Positions 1 through 6,116 of a DNA stretch of 12,183 bases are shown here, piece by piece (the stretch's first letter is position 1; each line of letters starts with the position of its first letter). The position numbers and the translations under genes were made by a program. The notes below the pieces were generated by a model. The model searched no databases, was not told where the DNA came from, and saw nothing but the letters and a program-made list of their open reading frames with translations. The stretch comes from JAEXNA01 sp050486105 (lineage in GTDB: Bacteria; Vulcanimicrobiota; Xenobia; Xenobiales; JADMJV01): the NCBI GenBank assembly GCA_050486105.1, contig JBJHCR010000199.1, positions 1-12,183 on the forward strand. The letters run 5' to 3'.

Positions 1-626
1 CCGCCCTTCAGCAGTTGTCCGCGCCAAGGCCCAGCGTCAGTTCGCCAAGCCTCTAGAGCTTTCTTGTCGACTCTGGGTGGCTTCTCGTGCTGCAGGCGGT
101 AGGCAAGGCAAGGGACACCGTGCTCCACAGGGTAGGAAGTGAGATGAAGTCCCTGGTCGAGATTGATGACCGAAGAACTCCCGAAGCGAGTGGGTGAGAG
201 GTGGGACGAACAGGGGGAGAACTGCTGCTTGCACCGGAAACTCATTCCGGACTGAAGCTTGCCAGTCTGGTCGATATCGAAGGCTTCCACTTCAAAAGGA
301 GACTCTCCAGTGAGATTCCAGGCATATCCACGAAGTTTGGCGCCCACCGCGTCGGTGGTGCCTGTCGGTCCGAAAATTGTCAGCGGTAGGGGAGAAAAGA
401 GCCGAACTCTCAACAGATGGTCAAAGCCGATGAAATGATCGATGTGCAAATGGCTCAGGCAGAGCCAACGGACTCGCAAGAGCTTTGAGACCGAGATGTG
501 TTTCAATTCACCACAGTCAAAGAGGAGGCTCTCTCGATAGCCGTCGGGAACGATCAACAGTCCCGGGTCGTCGAAGGGTCCTCCCAGGGCGTGGAGAGTA
601 GGAGTGGGTTTCTTAAGGTTAGACAT
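1..626 (-). CDS. RNase Z-like metal-dependent hydrolase (MBL fold), C-terminus cut by window edge
   Basis: Translating the reverse strand from the ATG at 626-624 gives 208 codons with no stop before the window edge, so the 3' end is missing. Residues 58-64 read SHLHIDH, the metal-binding HxHxDH signature of the metallo-beta-lactamase fold. The N-terminus contains GGPFDDPGLL (residues 14-23) and a LLFDCGE strand (34-40), as in RNase Z-like hydrolases. A later EHGVPCLAY segment (168-176) supplies a further candidate metal ligand, His169. RNase Z cuts the 3' trailer from tRNA precursors, but this GPFDDPGL-type subgroup is annotated by similarity only and its substrate is uncertain. The start is well fixed: an in-frame TAG lies two codons upstream (632-630). 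There is no clear Shine-Dalgarno sequence. The start codon directly abuts that of the divergent TPR gene. Confidence is high for the fold and moderate for the RNase Z role. Confidence 0.85.
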   Translation of the reverse strand, partial: MSNLKKPTPTLHALGGPFDDPGLLIVPDGYRESLLFDCGELKHISVSKLLRVRWLCLSHLHIDHFIGFDHLLRVRLFSPLPLTIFGPTGTTDAVGAKLRGYAWNLTGESPFEVEAFDIDQTGKLQSGMSFRCKQQFSPCSSHLSPTRFGSSSVINLDQGLHLTSYPVEHGVPCLAYRLQHEKPPRVDKKALEAWRTDAGPWRGQLLKG

Positions 627-1724
627 ATGCTAAAGGATCAAGGTTTTCATAGCGTGGTTGAAGACTGGCTGGCCTTGACACGCTCGGTAGAAAGGGAATA
701 CCACTCCTGCCACTTAGCCAAGGCTGAAGACCTGTGCTGGGAGGCCTTGGGCCGGGCCAAACTCCTTGGGGAGTTCGAGCCCAGGTTAGGAATATCCCTG
801 TCGAACCTAGCTGTACTTCAGCGTTGTCGCGGAATCCGAGACAAGGCCGAGGATCTTTCGAATCTCGCTTTGAGGATCTTTCAAGCCTTGGACCAACGGT
901 CTCCTCTGATGGCCAAGGGACTTCTCAACGCAGCCTGTTTCTTTCATGACGATGGTAGGTGGAGCGAAGCGAGAAGGCTGTACTCGAGGGCCATCAACCT
1001 GCTAGAAGAGGGGAATAGAGAAGATCTCCTCTGTCAAGCTTTGACCCTATTGGCTCGTCTGAACACCGACCAAGGCAAGCCTGCTCAGGGTGAAACGCTC
1101 CTTAAGAGGGTGCAGAGCCTGGAACCCGATTCTACAGAAGTGTATCTGCTGTTTTGCTTAACCAGTGTTCAGTTGGCTCTCCGTCAGGACCGCTTACAAA
1201 GAGCTGAGATGGTTCTCAAGCAGGCCGACGAACTGTTCGGCCTCGAGGTGCGCGTTCAAGGCCTCTGGCGCTCCTCGTGGGAGGCTTTGGCTGGGGACCT
1301 TGAAGTCTCTCTTTTCAAGGCGGCCAGGAAAGTCTCTCTTGTACCCTCTGCCGAAGCAGAGGGCAGAAAATCTACCGCCATAGCTCATTACTTGAAAGCA
1401 CTTGAGCTTAGGAATGCCCATTTGGGAGGATTTCATTCTGGTTGCGGTGACCTTCACTGCCGCCTGGCCTCCTTTTACGTGGATCTGCAGGACTCCACTA
1501 CGGCAGAAGGGCATCTCCGCAAGGCTCTGACGATACTTCTTTCAAGTAGAGGCCCTTATCACTGGGAAACCTTGAAGTGTCTAGAGTTGTCCCAGCAAGT
1601 GTTGCGCCTGACCAATCATCATCGAGAGGCAGACGAAATGGAGAGTCGGATTCGCCACGTTGAGCGTCGAGTTCGAGACAAGGCTAGGGAAACGTATGTT
1701 GTTTGGGGAGACCTTGATTCTTGA
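627..1724 (+). CDS. TPR-repeat protein, function unknown
   Basis: This encodes a 365-residue helical protein made of tetratricopeptide-like repeats, a fold that mediates protein-protein contacts. Repeat-like helix pairs can be seen near residues 56-89, 96-129, 137-168, 180-205, 248-266, 276-307 and 314-345, with the usual small residue, aromatic and A-L/A-I spacing (for example WSEARRLYSRAINLLEEG at 112-129 and AEGHLRKALTIL at 293-304). I see no signal peptide, membrane helix or catalytic domain, so it is probably cytoplasmic. The frame is open back to an ATG at 498, but that start would lie inside the opposing hydrolase gene. I chose the ATG at 627, which has AAGG at 615-618 with 8 nt spacing. 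It begins immediately next to the divergent RNase Z-like gene and ends 6 bp before the convergent 125-residue gene. A link to either neighbour is only inference from position. Confidence 0.85.
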   Translation: MLKDQGFHSVVEDWLALTRSVEREYHSCHLAKAEDLCWEALGRAKLLGEFEPRLGISLSNLAVLQRCRGIRDKAEDLSNLALRIFQALDQRSPLMAKGLLNAACFFHDDGRWSEARRLYSRAINLLEEGNREDLLCQALTLLARLNTDQGKPAQGETLLKRVQSLEPDSTEVYLLFCLTSVQLALRQDRLQRAEMVLKQADELFGLEVRVQGLWRSSWEALAGDLEVSLFKAARKVSLVPSAEAEGRKSTAIAHYLKALELRNAHLGGFHSGCGDLHCRLASFYVDLQDSTTAEGHLRKALTILLSSRGPYHWETLKCLELSQQVLRLTNHHREADEMESRIRHVERRVRDKARETYVVWGDLDS

Positions 1725-1730
1725 GACTTG

Positions 1731-2108
1731 CTATTCACCGAGCTTCTTGAGGAAGGCGTCTGAATAGTTGACCTGGTAGGTGAGTTGCAAACGGCCTTTT
1801 CTGACCCCACTGCGTTCCGATACCAGATCGAAATTTCGAAAGCATCGATCGAACAACTGTTTTAACCAGGAAGCGTGTCCTGTGGCGGTCGTTTCGAAGC
1901 AATATCTAACTGGGCGAACTCCATAAATCAAGACCCTCAGCTTGTAAAGTTGGCCAGAGCGGGTTTGGATTCCCAGTTCAAGTTCAGGACCATCCGTCGG
2001 ATAGAGAAGAAAAAGCCCGTTGATCTGCTCTCTTAAGTCTCCCGACTCTCGGAGACTCGAGAGCAAGGAACTCAAAAAGTGGGCTTCCAGGCGGGTTAAG
2101 GAGCGCAT
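1731..2108 (-). CDS. Hypothetical protein downstream of rph
   Basis: I do not recognise this 125-residue protein. It is soluble in character, with an N-terminal amphipathic helical stretch (residues 1-30, Leu/Ser/Arg rich) followed by alternating strand-like segments (GLFLLYP, ELELGIQTR, YKLRVLIYG, RYCFETT). A Trp/Phe-containing helix lies near residues 80-93 and a basic C-terminus ends in DAFLKKLGE. There is no signal peptide, membrane helix or cysteine cluster. The ATG at 2108 lies 37 nt after the rph stop, so it is probably cotranscribed with rph. No good ribosome binding site precedes it. In many bacteria rph is followed by rdgB (a dITP/XTP pyrophosphatase), and this protein has none of the RdgB motifs, so it is something else. 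Its 3' end is 6 bp from the TPR gene stop, tail to tail, with no visible terminator between them. Confidence 0.7.
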   Translation of the reverse strand: MRSLTRLEAHFLSSLLSSLRESGDLREQINGLFLLYPTDGPELELGIQTRSGQLYKLRVLIYGVRPVRYCFETTATGHASWLKQLFDRCFRNFDLVSERSGVRKGRLQLTYQVNYSDAFLKKLGE

Positions 2109-2145
2109 GGCACTCGACGACCGTGTCCGGAGGCACGGAATTTCT

Positions 2146-2904
2146 TCAAGGTAAAAGAGCCTTTGAGGGCGTTGCCGTCCAAGAGCAACCAGCTTTGCTC
2201 AAGGTGTCTCGCTGCAGAGCAAACAGATCTTGGAGTGCATTCCAGCCTGCATCGAGTATTCGATCCAGCTCTGCCCGGGAGAATGGCTCCCCTTCTGCTG
2301 TTCCTTGGACTTCTACGATCCCCCCGCTCGAGGTCATGACCAGATTCAAGTCCGTGTGGGCCGCAGAATCTTCCAGGTAATCAAGGTCGGTGAGGATCTC
2401 TCCATCGACGATGCCAAGAGAAACCGCAGCGACCTGCTCGAACACGGGCAAGGCGGATATTTTTCCTTTTTCTTTCAAGCGATGGCAAGCCATCACCAAG
2501 GCAACCCAACCTGCGGTGACCGATGCCGTCCTCGTGCCTGCATCGGCAATCAGAACATCGCAATCCAAAGCTAGGGTCCGAGGTCCGATGAGGTCCAGAT
2601 TGACAACACCCCGAAGAGAGCGACCAATGAGACGCTGAATTTCGTGGGTGCGGCCGTTCGACCGATTGGCGTCGCGACGTGTTCGTTGATGAGTGGCCAT
2701 GGGAAGCATGGCATATTCGGCTTTCACCCAACCTCGATTGGGTACCGACATCCAAGGTGGCTGGCGCTCTTCCACCGAGACGGCACAGAGAACCCTGGTC
2801 TTCCCAGCATCAACCAGAACTGACGCTTCGGCGTAGGGGAGGTAGTCCACCTCGAATTTCCAAGGACGCAGAGCAGACGATGTACGATCGCTTCGTTTTC
2901 TCAT
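2146..2904 (-). CDS. rph: Ribonuclease PH
   Basis: This is a 252-residue, full-length RNase PH, a phosphorolytic 3'-to-5' exoribonuclease that trims tRNA 3' trailers and works in the cytoplasm as a ring hexamer. The family signature is clear throughout: RPWKFEV near residue 13, AEYAMLP (62-68), EIQRLIGRSLR (88-98) with the phosphate-binding arginine, DCDVLIADAGTRTAS (114-128) with the second phosphate-site Thr/Arg, SLGIVDGE (162-169), the acidic EDSAAHTDLNLVMT block (178-191) and VEVQGTAEGEPFSR (197-210). The usual QADGGTRT reads IADAGTRT here, a mild substitution. The ATG at 2904 is preceded by GAAGG with suitable spacing. A 12-residue basic tail follows residue 240. It appears to lead a two-gene transcript with the unknown gene 37 nt downstream. 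Confidence 0.97.
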   Translation of the reverse strand: MRKRSDRTSSALRPWKFEVDYLPYAEASVLVDAGKTRVLCAVSVEERQPPWMSVPNRGWVKAEYAMLPMATHQRTRRDANRSNGRTHEIQRLIGRSLRGVVNLDLIGPRTLALDCDVLIADAGTRTASVTAGWVALVMACHRLKEKGKISALPVFEQVAAVSLGIVDGEILTDLDYLEDSAAHTDLNLVMTSSGGIVEVQGTAEGEPFSRAELDRILDAGWNALQDLFALQRDTLSKAGCSWTATPSKALLP

Positions 2905-3102
2905 GGGCTGGCCTTCGCGCCATTTTTGAGGGCACCTTTGGTCTTGTTCTCCCCGGGAGTCTACGCGATCCCCCTATCTTGCCGGCAAACTCCGTCCATA
3001 GGGCTTTTGGGAGTTCCAAGATCCTATTCTCGGGGCGGTGTACCTTTTACCCGCTTGACTTCTTAGGCAGGTTTTTCCTGAACTCAAGAAAAAACCAGTC
3101 TC

Positions 3103-3366
3103 ATGGCCATGCGACTTTCAAATGAGCGATTGCAACGAGAGATGGGTGAGTTGACCAGCGATATGGCAGCCCTTTTTGAGGCCAAATATCCCCGGTTCTA
3201 TAACGCCCTGATAAATCTAGAGCAGGAGGCTTTGGTGGAATTCATGATCGAGATGTGCGACGTATTTGATCTCCACCGAAATCTGACCGCAGATGTCGCC
3301 CAGCGCTACAAGGAGCACCGTATGAAAACCGGATCCCTGGAAGACCGCGATTGGCCGGAGAACTAA
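3103..3366 (+). CDS. Small hypothetical protein, likely cotranscribed with cutA
   Basis: I do not recognise this 87-residue acidic, mostly helical protein. It has two likely long helices (about residues 5-28 and 33-58, containing FEAKYPRFYNALINLEQEAL) and a charged tail ending DRDWPEN. It has no cysteine pairs, signal peptide or membrane segment. Met1 (3103) and Met3 (3109) are both possible starts, and neither has a strong ribosome binding site. The stop at 3364-3366 overlaps or nearly abuts the start of cutA, which suggests translational coupling and supports that it is a real gene. The upstream 198 bp separates it from the divergent rph gene. Confidence 0.7.
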   Translation: MAMRLSNERLQREMGELTSDMAALFEAKYPRFYNALINLEQEALVEFMIEMCDVFDLHRNLTADVAQRYKEHRMKTGSLEDRDWPEN

Positions 3367-3743
3367 GCGTCGTGGAACTCGCCCAATCTCAGAGTCATCG
3401 AGTCGCTTTTATCACTTGTCCAAGCCAGGAGAGTGCTGAGGCTATCGCCGAGAGCTTGGTCTCCAGTCAGGCTGCAGCTTGCGTCAACATTGTGCCCGGG
3501 GTGCGCTCTGTCTATCGCTGGCAAGGAGAGATCTGCCGGGATCAAGAGGTCCTCTTGGTGGTGAAATCCACCGCGGCCAAGGCTGAAGAGGTGGCCTCCT
3601 GCCTTGCTAAACATCATCCGTACACCGAACCGGAGTTGATCTTTCTGCCCATACTCGAGGGAAGTTCGACTTACCTTGATTGGGTGACCCAAGAGACGCG
3701 AAGTTCGGCTAGAAGCCTAACCGGAAACCCTCCCGTCGTCTAA
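3351..3743 (+). CDS. cutA: Divalent-cation tolerance protein CutA
   Basis: CutA1 proteins are small trimeric, ferredoxin-like-fold proteins linked to divalent metal tolerance; their exact biochemical role is debated. The family core is plainly present: FITCPS near residue 20, AACVNIVPGVRSVYRWQGEI (42-61), EVLLVVKS (66-73), and HPYTEPELIFLPILEGSSTY (89-108) followed by LDW. The length fits the family (usually 100-140 residues). The start is ambiguous. A TTG at 3351 has GGAAG at 3339-3343 and overlaps the upstream gene by 16 bp, giving 130 residues; a GTG at 3372 gives 123 residues and begins just after the upstream stop. Either way the first residues before RVAFITCPS are non-conserved. It forms a probable operon with the preceding small gene. 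Confidence 0.95.
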   Translation: MAGELSVVELAQSQSHRVAFITCPSQESAEAIAESLVSSQAAACVNIVPGVRSVYRWQGEICRDQEVLLVVKSTAAKAEEVASCLAKHHPYTEPELIFLPILEGSSTYLDWVTQETRSSARSLTGNPPVV

Positions 3744-3867
3744 CTCGTCTATTATTGTGCATGCGAAATCGTCGAATTGTCGCCAAATATTCATGATATT
3801 ACGCGAAATTATCCAATTCCGCCTGCCCAAAATATACTTCGTTATACTCGGTCCGGGTTTCCGGTCA

Positions 3868-4031
3868 GGCTCCTAGACTCATGTTCCGCACTTCTCAAAA
3901 TAGTTGCCAAAACCAGGACTATATGAAGCAAACAGTACCCGGAATTTTTCCTGAACTGTCGAAGTGTGCTTGACAAGGAATGAAAACAGGCCAGATTAAG
4001 CATTTTGTCCGAGAAGTGCGGATCAGGAGCC
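3868..4031. repeat. Split inverted repeat enclosing 114 bp
   Basis: The left arm contains GGCTCCT (3868-3874) then CCGCACTTCTC (3886-3896). The right arm contains the exact complements in reverse order, GAGAAGTGCGG (4011-4021) then AGGAGCC (4025-4031). The spacers inside the arms differ (11 versus 3 nt). The enclosed 114 bp has no credible gene. It could be a small non-autonomous (MITE-like) element, an RNA with a long-range stem, or chance plus selection. No target-site duplication can be judged because the right arm runs into the assembly gap. Confidence 0.55.
3970..3999 (+). promoter_or_regulatory. Weak promoter candidate upstream of the ferredoxin gene
   Basis: A perfect TTGACA at 3970-3975 is followed, after 18 nt, by GATTAA (3994-3999), which matches the -10 consensus at only three positions. 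It points toward the ferredoxin gene but lies about 180 bp away, across the N gap and inside the inverted repeat. Low confidence. Confidence 0.25.
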
Positions 4032-4037
4032 TAGAGG

Positions 4038-4047
4038 NNNNNNNNNN
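4038..4047. other. Assembly gap (10 Ns) with identical 9-bp flanks
   Basis: The ten Ns are preceded by GCCTAGAGG (4029-4037) and followed by the same GCCTAGAGG (4048-4056). This pattern is typical of two contigs that overlap slightly but were joined with a placeholder. The real gap may be absent, negative or of unknown length. Confidence 0.9.
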
Positions 4048-4129
4048 GCCTAGAGGTTAGCTCCCGAGCGCGTTCCGTAGCAGGATATGGGCCGGTCGAA
4101 GTCGACATTATTGGCTTGAGGTTACCAGA

Positions 4130-4150
4130 ACCGCCGATGGGTACGGTGGT
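4130..4150 (+). promoter_or_regulatory. Stem-loop in the ferredoxin leader
   Basis: ACCGCCG (4130-4136) pairs with CGGTGGT (4144-4150) around a 7-nt loop, with one G-U wobble. It ends 15 nt before the ribosome binding site. It could stabilise the mRNA or tune translation, but no known regulatory RNA family was recognised. Confidence 0.35.
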
Positions 4151-4165
4151 CCATATTTTCGTAAC

Positions 4166-4171
4166 GAGGAG
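4166..4171 (+). promoter_or_regulatory. Strong ribosome binding site of the ferredoxin gene
   Basis: GAGGAG lies 6 nt before the ATG at 4178. It is the clearest Shine-Dalgarno sequence in the window, in contrast to the weak or absent sites before several other genes, and suggests high translation. Confidence 0.8.
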
Positions 4172-4177
4172 ACAACC

Positions 4178-4420
4178 ATGACCTACATAATCACCGAACC
4201 CTGTATCGGAGTAAAAGATGCTGCCTGTGTAGAGGTCTGTCCTGTGGACTGCATCCATTCAGGAGATGATGAGCAGATGTTTTATATCGATCCTGAGGAA
4301 TGCATCGACTGTGGAGCTTGCCTTCCGGTTTGCCCGGTAGAAGCGATATTCCCCGACGACGACATTCCCGATGGCCAGGAAAAATATCTGGAAATCAACG
4401 CAAATTTTTTCCAAAAATAG
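4178..4420 (+). CDS. Seven-iron (3Fe-4S/4Fe-4S) ferredoxin
   Basis: This is an 80-residue cytoplasmic electron carrier. Its cysteine pattern is that of a 7Fe ferredoxin: by family precedent Cys9, Cys17 and Cys52 would hold a [3Fe-4S] cluster, and Cys21, Cys42, Cys45 and Cys48 a [4Fe-4S] cluster. The first motif is the C-x7-C-x3-CP form (EPCIGVKDAACVEVCPVDCI, residues 7-26), not a standard CxxCxxC, and the second is CIDCGACLPVCP (42-53). Cys25 is an additional cysteine also seen in related proteins. The acidic C-terminal half ends NANFFQK, as in the actinobacterial and Thermus-type ferredoxins. It stands alone with its own strong ribosome binding site and terminator, so its redox partner cannot be read from context. 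Confidence 0.95.
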   Translation: MTYIITEPCIGVKDAACVEVCPVDCIHSGDDEQMFYIDPEECIDCGACLPVCPVEAIFPDDDIPDGQEKYLEINANFFQK

Positions 4421-4466
4421 CCAAATTTTGCTCCCGAGAGTACAAGATGAGCGGCGCTAAGGTCCG

Positions 4467-4501
4467 AAAAGTCCACGGAACAGATGTCCTGGACTTTTTT
4501 T
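4467..4501 (+). terminator. Rho-independent terminator after the ferredoxin gene
   Basis: AAAAGTCCA (4467-4475) pairs with TGGACTTTT (4490-4498), and an inner GGA/TCC extends the stem past a bulged C around a 7-nt loop. The stem runs into a T tract ending at 4501. It lies 46 bp after the ferredoxin stop, a textbook layout. Confidence 0.88.
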
Positions 4502-4654
4502 GATCTTGGCTTCGGGAGTTGAGGTGCTCGAGCTGCCTCCGCTCAGGTCAATCTCCTAGGAGGCTGAACGCGGCTCGGTTCCCTAGGGACTCACCAAGGG
4601 TGCGTCTTCCCCTTCTGAGCAGCATAGGTCGATACCCTCTCGAACTCACTTCGG

Positions 4655-5830
4655 GTGTGGAAATGGATTCTGGCAACGGTGTTGCCCCTTGGCACGGTGT
4701 ATCTGTTGGCTGGTCACCCGGCCCTGACGAGAGCGGACCTGTTCGGCTTCACAGAGGCTGACATGCTGAAGATCAATCTGGCCCTGACTGTCCTGATTTC
4801 GGGATTGGGCTGGCTTTTCTCACGCTTTCGTGCTGCGGTGATGGCCGTGATTCTCTTGGCCTTTGCTCTGGTTTATCCGCAACTGCTGGCCGACGCCTTC
4901 CGGCCCGAAACGGTGGCCGCTTCCTTGGCAGTGTTGGGCTCCTGTCTGATTGCTGCTCCAGAGCTCAGATTTTTTTCCCCGCGCTCACTGGCCTGGGTGG
5001 CCCTTTCACTCGGGATGGGCCTAGGTAGTTTGATTGTTGGCAGCACAGTATCGTCTGAAACGGCTCGATGGGTCTTTCTGATGATCTGTGCCGTCTGCTG
5101 CATCAGTCTCATCACCGCACGCTGCTATCAAGATCGACGTCCGGTTCGATTGGAAGTTCTCCTAGTGGCCCCTCTGCTCGGCGCTGTCAGTCTTGGGCTC
5201 ACCGTGGCCTGGATGGATGGTTCCTTTGGAGAAGCTGCCTTCTTGGGAATGATTGGCGGATTTCAGCTTTTGTGTTTGGCGGCCGTGGTCGACACTGTGT
5301 TTCGGCTGGCCTATATCGATGAACTCACGGAAATCCCCGGCCGGCGAGCCCTGATGGAAGCCCTGCGAGATCCCGGACCAACCTTTACTCTAGCCATGCT
5401 CGACGTGGACCACTTCAAGAAGTTCAACGACACCCACGGGCACGAGGTTGGGGATCAGGTCCTAAGAATGGTGGCGGCCAAGCTTTCCACTGTGGGTGAA
5501 GGTGGCTCCGCCTATCGATACGGGGGAGAAGAGTTCACCCTCTTTTTTCCGGGAAAGACCGAGGAGGAGGTTGAGTCGGAACTCGAGAGACTCAGAGAGT
5601 TGGTCGCCTCTTCACCCATGACTTTGAGAGGAGCTGATCGGCCGAAAGAAAAGCCAAAGAAGCAATCGAGCAGAAAGCCTAAGCCCCGCCCTCAAGTGAG
5701 CGTCACGGTGTCCATCGGAGCGGCCAGCAGGAAGTCTAAGGAAACCTGGGACAAGGTTCTCAAGCGAGCCGACCAAGCTCTGTACAAGGCCAAGGCTGCC
5801 GGACGCAACCGAGTTGCTCGAGCGAGTTAA
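4655..5830 (+). CDS. Membrane-anchored GGDEF diguanylate cyclase
   Basis: This 391-residue protein has an N-terminal half with about seven or eight hydrophobic membrane segments (roughly residues 4-20, 41-56, 61-80, 87-101, 112-130, 137-155, 166-187 and 194-215) and a C-terminal GGDEF domain that would make cyclic di-GMP from two GTP on the cytoplasmic side. DELTEIPGRRAL (222-233) opens the domain, with Gly in place of the usual Asn of the NRR motif. Metal and substrate residues DVDHFKKFND (250-259) are intact, and the active-site motif is GGEEF (290-294), so it should be active. The inhibitory RxxD site expected at about 281-284 reads GEGG, so product inhibition through that site is unlikely. 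A Lys/Arg/Pro-rich insertion (about 325-346) precedes the VSVTVSIGAA strand; similar basic inserts occur in some GGDEF proteins. The start is a GTG with a weak ribosome binding site. Confidence 0.93.
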   Translation: MWKWILATVLPLGTVYLLAGHPALTRADLFGFTEADMLKINLALTVLISGLGWLFSRFRAAVMAVILLAFALVYPQLLADAFRPETVAASLAVLGSCLIAAPELRFFSPRSLAWVALSLGMGLGSLIVGSTVSSETARWVFLMICAVCCISLITARCYQDRRPVRLEVLLVAPLLGAVSLGLTVAWMDGSFGEAAFLGMIGGFQLLCLAAVVDTVFRLAYIDELTEIPGRRALMEALRDPGPTFTLAMLDVDHFKKFNDTHGHEVGDQVLRMVAAKLSTVGEGGSAYRYGGEEFTLFFPGKTEEEVESELERLRELVASSPMTLRGADRPKEKPKKQSSRKPKPRPQVSVTVSIGAASRKSKETWDKVLKRADQALYKAKAAGRNRVARAS

Positions 5831-5895
5831 ACAGAGGCACCCAGTCCCATCGTCGGACCGATTTTCATGACTTTTTCAGCGTTGCGTTAACACTC

Positions 5896-5924
5896 TAGAC
5901 ACAACTTTGACATAAATATTTAAT
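5896..5924 (+). promoter_or_regulatory. Sigma70-type promoter candidate
   Basis: TAGACA (5896-5901; five of six matches to the -35 consensus), a 17-nt spacer and TTTAAT (5919-5924; five of six matches to the -10 consensus) sit in an AT-rich patch after the diguanylate cyclase gene. Transcription would start near 5931 and give a leader of about 185 nt before the gene at 6117. It is the best promoter match I found in the window. Confidence 0.6.
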
Positions 5925-5996
5925 AGAGTTCACAAGAACCAAGAAGGCTGAACGAAGCAGGATCGTGAGGCGCTGCAAGACCGAGACTCATCGTTG

Positions 5997-6032
5997 GATT
6001 CTCCGCGCATGGTAACCATGCGGGGGGGAATC
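5997..6032 (+). promoter_or_regulatory. Strong leader hairpin upstream of the gene at 6117
   Basis: GCATGGT (6007-6013) and ACCATGC (6015-6021) form a perfect palindrome around a single A, with CGCATGGT/ACCATGCG giving 8 bp. The outer ends GATTC (5997-6001) and GAATC (6028-6032) also pair, with TCC and a G run pairing between them. The whole forms a nearly continuous stem of about 16 bp. No T tract follows, so it is not a standard terminator. A protein-binding palindrome or an RNA regulatory hairpin are both possible. Confidence 0.6.
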
Positions 6033-6116
6033 TTCGAGGGTCCTGGGTCGAAATGCGGGCACCTTGAGATTCTGCGACGGGTAGCTAGTCGCCTTGGAAA
6101 TCTCATCGGAGGGTGT

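Larger units (their letters stand above)
3744..4177. other. Non-coding region between cutA and the ferredoxin gene, with an assembly gap
   Basis: This stretch has no convincing coding frame. Its first 110 bp are clearly AT-richer than the neighbouring genes and contain a tandem TATACT (3833-3838 and 3843-3848, 10 bp apart), which could be promoter -10 elements, although no good -35 sits at the right distance. The middle holds a split inverted repeat (3868-3896 with 4011-4031). The right part contains the N gap and the ferredoxin leader. No tRNA or known riboswitch fold was recognised. Confidence 0.6.

Noticed and set aside
498..626. N-terminal extension of the TPR protein to an ATG at 498
   Set aside because: These 43 codons lie wholly antisense to the RNase Z-like gene and do not resemble a TPR; the ATG at 627 has an AAGG at the right distance.
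1194..1514. Reverse-strand frame inside the TPR gene
   Set aside because: It has no recognisable domain and opposes a frame with clear TPR periodicity.
3070..3096. Inverted repeat GGTTTTT/AAAAACC before the gene at 3103
   Set aside because: The stem is short and AT-rich, with mismatches inside, and is not followed by a T tract; too weak to call a terminator or regulator.
3072..3957. Exact 13-bp repeat TTTTTCCTGAACT at 3072-3084 and 3945-3957
   Set aside because: About one such 13-bp match is expected by chance in a window of this size, and the flanks do not extend the match.
5853..5880. Terminator after the diguanylate cyclase gene
   Set aside because: Only a 4-bp ATCG/CGAT stem precedes the T-rich stretch, which is broken by other bases.
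5907..5912. Perfect TTGACA as a -35 element
   Set aside because: No acceptable -10 lies 16-18 nt downstream; the overlapping TAGACA/TTTAAT pair fits much better.
5994..6116. Longer start for the protein at 6117 (ATG at 5994)
   Set aside because: The extension would be encoded through the palindromic hairpin, has no ribosome binding site, and its sequence is not protein-like.
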